Positions 42,986 through 53,000 of a DNA stretch of 64,000 nucleotides are shown piece by piece. The position numbers were made by a program, and so were the translations under genes. Each line of letters opens with the position of its first letter. The first letter of the stretch is position 1. The stretch comes from Pinus tabuliformis (Eukaryota > Streptophyta > Pinopsida > Pinales > Pinaceae): positions 452,166,014 through 452,230,013 of the forward strand of contig CM062810.1 in assembly GCA_031772625.1 (NCBI GenBank), read 5' to 3'. A model generated the notes under the pieces. It made no database searches, was not told the origin of the DNA, and saw only the letters and a program-made list of their open reading frames with translations.

Positions 42986-44767
42986 ATGCGATCCACTAGA
43001 TTGTCTCACACACTAATGCTGAGAAAATGATATTGAGCAGTGTCAGTGGAGCAAGGCTTCCTTCCTTTGGGATGAAGGATTATCAGGAGATATATCATTT
43101 TTTGTTCCCAGTGAGAAGGATGGATGCACCATTCTACATTCCCAATGATAGCACGAACACAAGAGACATATTGAAGTATTGGTTAAAGAAGCAAACAAAT
43201 TTCAGGATGACACCCAACTAGATATATAGGACAAGGACACTTAGGAAGGGATATTAGTTCTTAGTCATCTTCGCATGCAACTTTTATGGGCAAAGGAGTA
43301 TAGAAACCTTCCCGCAGAGTTGGGTTGCTATGTTGGATCAACTGGAAAGTGAAGGAAAACCATTCAGCTAGTCTGACATGTTGTCTCCCTAGTTTAAAGT
43401 GAAGCTATCTAATGATAGGAGTCCTCCCAAGGATCAAGAAGAAAATTCCTTCATGTCTGCATACCTTCTCAATGTAATATGTGCCTGTCAATAGTTTCCT
43501 GGCATGAGTTGGGCATGGACACCTTCAGATAGTTCTGCGAACATATATTTCAAGTTCCTCTCAGAATGTAGCTATCGAGGAGTCATGGCTAGGATATGTG
43601 ACCATTTCATCACCCCTCTATACACAATGATCTTTTAAAAATATCTAGTCTGCATGTCCTGCGAAATAATGGAGGCATTGTTGAACATTATAGATTGGTA
43701 CACCTCACCCGAGGGAACCTTCATCAGTATGTACAGCGCAGAGAAAACTCTGCATGTGTTGCTGAGGTTTTTCACGGACAAGTTGGTCATTGAGGAGGTT
43801 GCATACCACATCTTGACAAGGTTGTCAATTGGATTGCACAGGAAGAAGAGGGCACCATGGCCAATGCTTCCTATTCAAATTGGGTTGTTGTGATCGAGAA
43901 TTTGAAAGAAGAAGATGTCGAAGTGGTAGAGTTCAAGAAGTTTAAGTTGGGCACGAAGAGTTTCAACCCATATGCCCCACATGGTTGATGCATGGACCAC
44001 TATACGAGAGTGTACTATCCTTGGATCCACGGGGCAGGTCATTGGCTAGAGGAAAACCCATGGAGATATTGTTATAACTACTCTAGTCTCAATGAACTGG
44101 TCAACATTGCAGTGGAGTGGCTAGAAGCACTCAAGGTAGTAGAACCACAAGGAGCAGCAACAATAGCAGTAGCAAGTAGGAAACCTGTGTAAGACAAAGG
44201 CAAGAGGAATATTTTTGAAAAAAGAAAGACTGAGAAAAGGTACAAGTTTAAGGAAGACCCATTTGAGTAAAAGATAGCTTTGGGGATAGATGTGAAGAGG
44301 CAACAATGAAATAGGAGGATAGTGAAAGGAAAGAGATAGAAGCAAAGGCTGGAAGAAACAACGAGGATGTTGCAGGAATTCTTGGAGAAGCCCAAGGAAG
44401 AACAAGAGTTGTGCATAAAAGAGTAGGTAGTGTAGTATGAGCATGAAGAGGAACAAGAAATGAACAGGAAGAAGTGCAAGGTGCACAGATAGTGCAAACT
44501 ACATCAATACAAGTTAAAGACTTTGAACTAGTAACAGATGAGGAACAGGGTGAGCAACAACAAGAACAAGAACTTTCTCTATAGGATGAACATATAGTAG
44601 AATATATGGACATAGAGATGGAGAAAATGGAGCAGGATCAGAGTACCGACCTCATGCCAAAAGGAACCGAGGTCATTCGACAAGCTTCACTAGCTCGAAC
44701 AACAGAGCAAGTCCTGAGTGAACAAGGGGATATCATTATGCTTGAGGACCATCTAGGAATAGAGGTG
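42986..44767 (+). pseudogene. Unknown long frame of H, part 1
   Basis: A decayed reading frame with several stops and frame changes. Readable blocks: GMKDYQEIYHFLFPVRRMDA (43070-43130), EIMEALLNIIDWYTSPEGTF (43660-43720), HRKKRAPWPMLPIQIGL (43840-43890), WIHGAGHWLEENPWRYCYN (44020-44080), then a Glu/Gln-rich, coiled-coil-like tail. No RT, protease, integrase or zinc motif. I do not recognise the family. It continues in the same frame after Gyp-B (…GIEV|… at 44767/60241). Confidence 0.5.
44763..44767. repeat. Target-site duplication of Gyp-B, left copy
   Basis: AGGTG, repeated at 60236-60240 after the right LTR. Confidence 0.95.
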
Positions 44768-45820
44768 TGTCACACGGAAACTGTCAAGGGTGCGGACACG
44801 ACTGACCTTCCTAGAAGTCTAAGACATTCTAATGACAAACAAGACAAAAAGGAGTGATCTTTCTCTAAATACACCTTTTATAACATGAAAACTACAAGTG
44901 TTTAGGCTTACCTTATTCCAAAACGCTGTTGTTGAAGTCCGTTCTTGACGATCCGGATGAGCTCCTCCTTCAAGTCAATTCCTGCAACCACAAACAATCA
45001 AACAATTACCAAGCACTTGCATCTCATATAATAAAACATATATCCAACATGCAGACCAAGGAACACATGAAATAACTCATTAACATAAGCTATTGAGAAA
45101 AATAAACCAGTTTGTATTAATAACGAAACAAAGAAACTCTTACAACCTGGCCTTGGTGTTGTGCAAGTTCCTCCCAGGGTCCATCAAGGGTTTTCCTCTA
45201 CTTTGACAAAGCTCACCCTCTCCCAAGTAGAATCAAGTGAAGACAATCTCTCCTCACAAAGGCTCTAATGGAAGACCTAAATCCTGCAGCATTTACCCAA
45301 AGAAAATGTATAGCTCCAACCTCCTTTCCTCCTGGCTCAATGCCTTTATTTATAGTGCTGTAAGGAGGTTATTCTGGTCCACCATCAATGGGATCATCCC
45401 CCTCTTTGGGTGGGATAACTCCCTTATTGATGGGATAAGACTCCCCTTAATAGAGATACATGAACCAACTGGAGGCGCATCCATTTCACCAAACCGACCT
45501 CTAGAATGTTCTAGAAGTAACCACAAGTAACTTTTTCAAGATAAAACTCGCGCATTTTGTCTTTTACAGAGGGACGCACCTGTCCCTTTACATACAGAGC
45601 GTCCATGGACGCAGTTTTAGTGAACAAGGTCCACGTCCCCGCAGGTAAGACTAGAGAGAACCTGCGACCCCAGAGATAAACATGATTTTTACAAGACTTT
45701 CTCTCTATTTTGAGTTTGAGATGGATAACAGAGGCATAGACTTGCCTAAGAGGGTAGCATGACTGTTGATTTGAGCCATACTAACTGTAAGTAGTCAAGG
45801 TGACATTTTTTAGTGTAACA
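44768..45820 (-). repeat. Gyp-B 3' LTR (element orientation)
   Basis: 1,053 bp, TGTTACACTA… to …CCGTGTGACA in element orientation. It contains several GACGC/GCGTC motifs (45570-45645) also found in the leader and in the accessory-gene intron. Confidence 0.95.
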
Positions 45821-45835
45821 GATTTCCCCCTAAAG
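45821..45835 (-). other. Polypurine tract of Gyp-B
   Basis: Minus strand CTTTAGGGGGAAATC abuts the LTR; same core as Gyp-A. Confidence 0.88.
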
Positions 45836-47576
45836 TGCGAAGCCTGAAATAGAATAGGGTTTTGTAATTCTAGGAAGGGTGAAGCGCTTTATCATTTCAA
45901 GGATTACCTTGTGGATGGCCTGGTTGGAACCTGCAATTTTCAACACAAAATACATGGATAAGAATATATCATCACTGAGGTAGGCATTCCCATACTCAGA
46001 TTCAAAACTTTAACTAATGGACTAACTACTCTGATACAGGAATGATCTTGCAGTACATCATTTTTATAGACTTTTGTAGACACAGTATGGACGCAGCCAT
46101 CTGTTTATGATGAGCCTACATAGATAACGAATACAAAACTCCTCGCAGCCTGGATGGTAGAAACTAGATCCAGGGTCTTCACTTCTACTTCTTGAATTGG
46201 TACGATTCTAGCCATGTGATTAAATGATTCGATGTCGAACATGGTAGAAACCACTTGATTACCAGTCAATGATGTAAACTGTTAACAAGCGTGAGAGAAA
46301 CCACCAGTAATGTCAATGGTCCTCAAAGTACCAAGCACAACCCGTGAAATGTGAATTGATGTTTTGATGTCGAACACTTCACGGAATCCTCTGATCGAAA
46401 GTCAATGATGTAAACTGACGTCAAAGGCGAGAAACCTGCCATTGATGCATGCAGACTTCAAGGTACTGTCGATTCCTAAGTCATCTTTCTAGATAATGTG
46501 TCGATGTTGATAGAAAGCGACCCGTTGCAGGCAAGCCCGCAACACGAAATCATTGTTCAAGTTGAAGAAATGTTGCTGTAAGGACCGACTCAGGGATGGT
46601 CAAATGGATGACAAGTATTTTGCAGATGAAAGTTTGTTGTTTGCAGACCTCTTGAACACATAACGACACAACAGATGGCTTGGTGACGAATAACTCAAAG
46701 TTAATCCCCGAAACCCAGTTAAAGACTTTCAAAGTGACGTGGTCAACTGTGAGGTGAAAAATTTCCCAACCCAGGTGAATAACAAGTGTCGTGTTCAAGA
46801 GCGGTAATAAAGTTTCTCTGAGACAAAAAGTGACAAATAGGTTCATTCTTCTCTTTTTCCCCCACCATTTCTGGCAAGTACCTCTTTATTTTTAACAAGC
46901 TTGAGGAGGATAACATATGCTTGATTGTAAGCTCATCCTTCGGACGAGTCCAACCTAGTTTAAATTCGAACCCTAGGAAGGAGTGGTTCGTTCCTGTTTG
47001 TAATTGAACAGGTCCTCTACTGTAAAAATTTGACGAGCCCAGTATAGGAGAAACTCGGCGTTTTTCATTTTTAGAGAGTCTGAAAAAACTAAAGGAGACT
47101 CCACGTTGAACTTTTTCGTATATTTGTGTCCCTCAAGCCCGAAAAAGTATAAAATAATACCTGGGGGAACCGCTTGATCTTGCGACCAAGGAGTACTTTC
47201 ATATTAGTGTCGTTAATCTGAAAAGTAAAAAGCGATCAAGGACACGTCGTTTTATTTCCTTATCGAGTTCGAAACGACAAAAACCCGGCAATCTTTTCCT
47301 GATTTTGCGGTCAGAAAAGAGCTAAAAGGGGACCGTCTTTTAATTCCGTTTTAACGAGTGAAAAAGAAACACTCGGCGATCTTTTCATTTTTTAGGAGTC
47401 AGAAAAGGGCTTAAAAGATGACTCTGCAATTTTGTTTGTGAAAAATTTACAATTTCCCTCGAAATCCCTTTGTCCTGCACAAAAGCGACCCATTACTCAT
47501 ACCTGTTTAAAATAGGCAAAAATACATTCAAAACTATCTTTTCATGGTAAAAAATGAACTAATTCATCCAAAAAAC
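45836..47576 (-). other. Gyp-B 3' noncoding region
   Basis: No convincing gene. 46140-46930 resembles Gyp-A 4920-5770. 46990-47420 carries the AACGAG/AACTCGGC and TTTTTCATTTTT-AG-AGTC motif array also seen in Gyp-A. On the plus strand it is the upstream region of the accessory gene. Confidence 0.6.
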
Positions 47577-47586
47577 CTATAAAAAG
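47577..47586 (+). promoter_or_regulatory. TATA box of the Gyp-B opposite-strand gene
   Basis: CTATAAAAAG, on the strand opposite to pol, about 130 bases before a donor site and 458 bases before the ATG. It predicts transcription start near 47610 and a ~100-base first exon. Unproven, but position and sequence are ordinary for a plant gene. Confidence 0.6.
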
Positions 47587-47709
47587 AGCTTTTACCATGT
47601 CATTTTTACCGTTTCACTGTTGAGGTTGAAAAAAGGGCTTTTGACAAGAAAACTTCCCGTGGTTGCTGCGGAAAATCTGACCGCTGGAATCGAACGCCGT
47701 CTCATCCAG

Positions 47710-48034
47710 GTATTTTACACATCCTACTCTGCATTTCTATCCGTTTAGAATCAATTTTTAGGTTTTAGTTTTATTTTTTGGGGGGGTTTTGGTTTTGGAA
47801 TGCGCCTCTCGGCAGACGCAGGTGCCCTTCGGGTGACCCGCGTCCCTCGACTTTTTCTCTTACGGGAAAACGGTCGGAAGACGCAGCCCGCCTTCAGGCC
47901 AGCTGTGTCCGGGCGCCCTGTGCAACAAAGCCGGGGTGCGTCCTCCGAGAAACGCGCATTTCAAAACCCCAACTCTCTCAAAAAACCACCAAAAATTCCC
48001 AAATTAATTTCTAATGCTATTTTTTGATATGCAG
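47710..48034 (+). other. Predicted leader intron of the opposite-strand gene
   Basis: Donor CATCCAG|GTATTT at 47710 and acceptor TTTTTTGATATGCAG| ending at 48034, nine bases before the ATG. 325 bp. The intron holds four GACGC/GCGTC motifs in a GC-rich patch (47810-47950). Confidence 0.6.
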
Positions 48035-48043
48035 GCACTAATC

Positions 48044-49261
48044 ATGTTAGACTGGAGAGAAAGAGAGCACGTAGAGGAAGATGAAGTTGCAATAAATCAT
48101 CAACCTTCTCTGGATGCCCTAAGAGCATGCGGTTTATACAAATATTGGACCATACCGGGCATGAGGGGCCAGGTAAGATTCTTGGAATGGCTGGTTGAGC
48201 GATGGAACGTACAGGAACAATGCTTTTACATAGGAGGGCACCAGCTCGAGATAGAGCCCTCGGATGTATACTTTCTCACTGGCTTGCCAAACAGAGGTGA
48301 GCAACTCAACCTTGCGGGGACTAGGCCGGGTGGCCAATCCCTTGATAGTCTCCGCGAGACTTGGTGCACACCTGGAGCTCACCATTCAAAAGGCATAGAG
48401 ATAAAACACATCACTCTGCCGGAACTCAAAGTCATAGCGTTCACGGTTACCAGAATTTGCGGCGCGGCCGCCTTACACATTGCTTCCGGATCCCAAATGC
48501 GGATGGCAATTGACTGCTACCAAGGCACCATTTTCAACTGGTGTGAAGCTGTGTTGGCTCATATGAAGAGCCAACTGACCAAGGCAAGGAACGGACGACT
48601 AAAGACTTTTGGATATGGGCCTATAGTCGTGAGCTTTGCCTTGGAGAGAATTCCATTGTTGATCCCTCAACAACTCACTGTTGATATCTTGGGTCCTCAG
48701 CAGCCAAAGCTGATACGATGGGTTGCGGTAATGGCCCGGCATCCTGACGAGGGCGCGACAGTAGTTCGATTCTCAGATAGTTATTTTGACTGGTTAGAGA
48801 GCCAGCTTTTTGTGATACAGGATTTCCCGTATGCCGGAACAGATTTCAGAGGTGATCCGGACATGGTTCTTCCACAGGGAGAACAATGGGATGACAGAGG
48901 TACTTTTTATTTTCACAAGTTTTCTAGTTATGTATTTTTTTATTTTTTATATATATCGCCCCAAAACTAATAGTAAATTTCTCAAAATGCAGATGTTGGC
49001 CCACAGCGTCCAGCCAACCTCCGGCCTTATGATAGACTACATCCAGCTGCACCGGCACCGGCCCCACAGGATGCGACAGCAGAAGTACTAGCCGACTTGG
49101 AGCATGATCTAGAGCGTCTCACGCCAGATATACCTGAGACTACTATGGATGATATTCCAATGAGGCTTCAGCGCTTCGTAGTCGCGGTCCCTGGACCATT
49201 TAGAGGTTTTTTACGTAAGGTAGCCCGCGCAGTGGTGTCATACAGAGAGCACCACCAGTGA
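48044..49261 (+). CDS. Opposite-strand accessory protein, plant mobile domain-like (two coding exons)
   Basis: Coding exons 48044-48899 and 48993-49261 join to 1,125 bases: 374 residues plus stop. I chose ATG 48044, after the predicted leader-intron acceptor; an in-frame ATG at 48014 lies in that intron. Residues 46-54 (FLEWLVERW) and 74-82 (DVYFLTGLP) match the start of the plant mobile domain (PMD), known from MAIN/MAIL1 host proteins and from some transposons. The match is by eye. The frame has no stop or frameshift, and the small intron keeps it open, as expected for a gene under selection until recently. It lies on the strand opposite to pol, tail-to-tail with the RNase H gene (198 bases apart). 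Role unknown; suppression of silencing or of host regulation is speculation. No signal peptide or membrane segment seen. Confidence 0.72.
48900..48992 (+). other. Coding intron of the opposite-strand gene
   Basis: 93 bp: donor ACAGAG|GTACTTTTT, T-rich body, branch-like ACTAATAG, acceptor CTCAAAATGCAG|AT. Without splicing the frame ends at 48970. With splicing it runs on for 89 codons to TGA at 49259-49261. Confidence 0.7.
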
Positions 49262-49459
49262 TTGACTAGTCACTTTTGTAGTCACATGTGACATTTTGAT
49301 TTTTTGTACTATCATTTTGCCGATCATAAGGTGTTTTAAACCTATGATCGAAGACGATGTATATATTTTTTGACACACTCCTATCTATATATATCACTAT
49401 TTTACCGGCTTATCTTGTTTAACATATGTGATGAAATGTTTTTAAATTTACTTGCATGA

Positions 49460-49879
49460 TTATCGTAAATATCTGTCTAACATTCGAGAAGCAATTGCAT
49501 CTGCTAATGTATTCAAAGACCTCGGAATATGTTGATATTCAATGTAATCAAATTCACGTTCCAAGAGACGCACTCTCAGAAACAACCTTAACAACACAGG
49601 ATTTCTAATGGCATAAACTCTATTAAGCTGTAATACAACAAGTTCAGAATCTAACCTCACTATCAAACGTCGAATTCCAAATGAAATAGATTCGGATAAT
49701 AATTCAACCACTGCACTGTATTCTGCAATGTTATTCGTTGTTTGACCGAGGCTTACCCCATGCATAGAAACTAACTCGTCAGAGGGCGAATAGATAACCC
49801 AAGCTGCGGAAGAGATATTCCGTGTACTACGACAAGCACCATCAGCAAATCCAATGTATGTTTGGAGAGGCGTCGACAT
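49460..49879 (-). CDS. Second RNase H of Gyp-B, separate gene downstream of integrase
   Basis: 139 residues from ATG 49879. It has the RNase H fold signature with all four acidic residues: D13 (FADGA), E53 (NNIAEY), D77 (RLDSEL) and D127 (TLADAI), plus YQHIPRSLNTLAD. It resembles the plant-type/archaeal-like RNase H that Tat-lineage elements acquired. In those I know, it usually lies between the original RNase H and integrase; here it is a stand-alone frame 146 bases beyond the polyprotein stop and in a different frame. A splice acceptor-like TTGATATTGTAG abuts the ATG, suggesting expression from a spliced RNA. Likely role: degrading RNA in RNA-DNA hybrids, replacing the weakened polyprotein RNase H. 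Confidence 0.85.
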   Translation of the reverse strand: MSTPLQTYIGFADGACRSTRNISSAAWVIYSPSDELVSMHGVSLGQTTNNIAEYSAVVELLSESISFGIRRLIVRLDSELVVLQLNRVYAIRNPVLLRLFLRVRLLEREFDYIEYQHIPRSLNTLADAIASRMLDRYLR

Positions 49880-50025
49880 CTACAATATCAAGAGTAAAAC
49901 CAAGATGAGCCAAAATAACGACGACAAACCACACTTAGCTAAGCTAAGCACACTGACTAAACTAACACACTTGCTAGCTAGAAAGAAAATCTAACCTATC
50001 TAAAAATTTCTCCATACCCATCATT

Positions 50026-53000
50026 TTAAGCATAATACCTCTTTAGGTAAAGTCCATTTCTGGGTTTACCCAAAGAGTCCCCATCGAAATCAACTAACTC
50101 ATAAGCCCCTTTTGCTAGCTTGCGCTTTACAATGTAGGGCCCATGCCACATAGGAACGAACTTTCCGGCACCTAGCTTATCGTTAGCTTGATCATATAAT
50201 AATACTAGGTCTCCTTCCGAAAAACTTCGAGGGGTCACATTTTTATCGTACTGAGCTTTCATTCGTTTCGCGTGAGTCTCGATAGCTAAAGTAGCGTCAC
50301 GTCGAGTCTCATCTAATTTAGCTAAGTATAATAACCGTTTCTCCTCTGCGGAAGTAGCTGGAAGTAATTCGAAAGCCATTTGAAGTGATGGGATTTCGCA
50401 TTCAATAGGTAACACAGCTTCCAAGCCATAAACTAGTTGAAAAGGGGTGAAACCTGTTGAATTTTTCACTGAAGTTCGATATGCCCATAGCGCCGAAAAT
50501 AACATGTTATGCCAATTCGTTCGATGGATACCAATGATCCGCCGAATCATGACGACTAGAACTTTATTGATTGACTCAACCAAACCGTTGGCCTGCGGAT
50601 AATAAGGAGTAGAGCTGTCGTGGCGCAAACCAAGCTGGCTTGTAAGCTCTGTCATCATGACATTTCGAAAATGGCTCCCATGATCAGTAATGATTGCTTG
50701 TGGGACACCAAACCTAGTTATGATATGATTGAATACGAAAACTGCAGCTGTCTTGCCGCTTGCGTCGAATGTAGGCATCGCCTCGGCCCATTTTGTAAAA
50801 TAATCAACCGCGAGGATGATATACGCATGCCCCCCGGCCGAGTGAGGGTTACAAGTAATAAAGTCAATGCCCCATTTGGCGAATGGACCAGCGGCAATTA
50901 TAGGGTGGAGAGGAGCAGGTGGAGCGCGCATCTTTCGATCAAAAACTTGACAGTTGTGGCACGTTCTGACAGCAAGGATACAATCTTTAAACATAGACGG
51001 CCAGAAATAGCCAGCGCGCAACACCTTCTGAGCTGTGGCATACCCAGACATATGACCGCCACATGCTCCAGAGTGACAGTCATTCAAAACTCTCTCAGCC
51101 TCTTCGTGAGTTAAACAACGTCGAAAAACTAAGTCTGCCCCCCGGCGATAAAGTGTATCTCCAATAATTCTGTATTGCTGGGATCGAAACCGAATTTTTC
51201 GACGGTCTTCCTTGGAAGCTTCAGGCCGAAAGGTTTGGGTTTGGAGATAGGTGATTATATCCCCATACCACGGATCTAAAGTGCTAATAAGAAACAAAGA
51301 TTCGACAATGATGCACTCCTCTGCCACAGTCTCTGTGTCAGCACTCGGGAAATCACACATTAATTCCGCAAAAACTAAAGATTTCTTAGACTTGGACTTC
51401 TCGAACTCCAAGTCGAACTCTTGCAGGATAACAATCCATTTAGAGTACTTGCCCCCTAGCAGTTGTTTTGTCAAAATATAAATCATAGGGTTGCAATCCG
51501 AAATAACGGTAGTCTTGCGGAGAAGAATGTAGTGACGAAAACGCTGGACAGCTTGAACGGCTGCCAGGGCCAATTTCTCCACATGTGAATATTTTAACTC
51601 AGTTGGGTTTAAGGTTCTGCTAAGATAATATATCACATGCTCTGTTTTGAATTCATCTTCTTGAACTAACACCATTCCAATGGTGGAATGCGAAGCTGCG
51701 AGGTATAAGAAGTAGTCCTGGTTGTAGTTGGGAGGATGCAATAACGGTGCATGGGTCAACGCGTGTTTCAGTGCATCAAAAGATTGTTGGGCAATCTCGT
51801 CCCAAAAGAACTGTCCGTTCTGTTTCAACAACCGTGTAAAACCTTTAGTGACCTCGGCGTAGTTCGGGATGAATCGTCGTAGAAAGTTCGCTTTCCCTTG
51901 CAAACTTTGGAGTTGGCGCAAACTCGAAGGAGGAGGCAATTTGATGATAGCCTCGACTTTCGAGGGATCGACGCGAATGCCGGTTTTTGAAACAACAAAT
52001 CCCAGCAATCGACCTGTTTCTATACAGAAAACACATTTGTGGGGATTCAACCGAATTCGATAATGCCTACACCTCATAAAGATTGCTCGTAGGTGGACAA
52101 GGTGATCAGCTCGTTGCAAAGAATGAGCAGGCAAATCATCGAGATAGGGTTGCACAATGTGCTTGATGTCATGAAATGCATAAGACATCGCCCGTTGAAA
52201 AGTGGCCCCGGCATTCTTAAGTCCAAAAGGTAATTTGCAATAAGCAAATGTCCCCCATGGACAAATGAATGCCGTTTTTGGTTGATCGGCAGGTAGAATA
52301 TTGATTTGATTATAGCCTGAGAAACCATCCATGAAGGAAAGCATCTCACTTCCGGCACAATCATCAATGATTTGATCGATATAAGGCGTAGGATAGTTGT
52401 CTTTTGGACAAGCCCGATTGATATCCCTATAATCGATACAGATTCTTATTGTTCCTTGCTTTTTATTGACGGGAACAATATTCGATACCCAATCCGTTAA
52501 CGGGATCGGATAAATGAAACCTGCTTTCAACAGCTTTTCGACTTCTGCTTTGATTGCAGCCGCTTTCCGAGGGTGGATCTGACGCAACCGTTGCCGAATG
52601 GGTTTAGCATCCGGGTAGGTTTTGATTTCATGAACAACAATGGCAGGATCAATTCCCGGCATTTCCTCGTAAGACCAGGCAAACACGTCGCGGAATTCTT
52701 GGAATAGGGCCTTGTAAGTTTGGATTTCCGTTTCAGTACAAGCGGCACCTATATGAACGTTCTCCTCGATTCCGGGCTTCACTGAAATGTCAATGGGAAT
52801 TGTACGAGAAATATTCCCTAAATTCAGCTCTGAATCAGAATGTTTCGTTGGATCCTGAGCGTCTTTGACATATTCAGCGGTAAAGATGGATGAAAAATCA
52901 TTTTCAAATGCATCATCCTTAGGTAAAAACGAAGATCTGTGATGGAGATCTTCCCATGGTAGATCATCTACGCTTAGGATTTCCCGAAGTTGTTCGTCAG

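Noticed and set aside
44078-44613. Overlapping minus-strand frames rich in Cys/Leu/Ser
   Set aside because: Reverse complement of the Glu/Lys/Gln-rich coiled-coil tail of the H frame; low complexity.
45237-45530. 97-codon frame repeated at 59652-59945
   Set aside because: It lies inside both LTRs, overlaps the promoter region and has no domain. Identity reflects LTR identity.
50620-51114. 164-codon plus-strand frame in Gyp-B
   Set aside because: Antisense shadow of the integrase. No motif, promoter or splice support, unlike 48044-49261.
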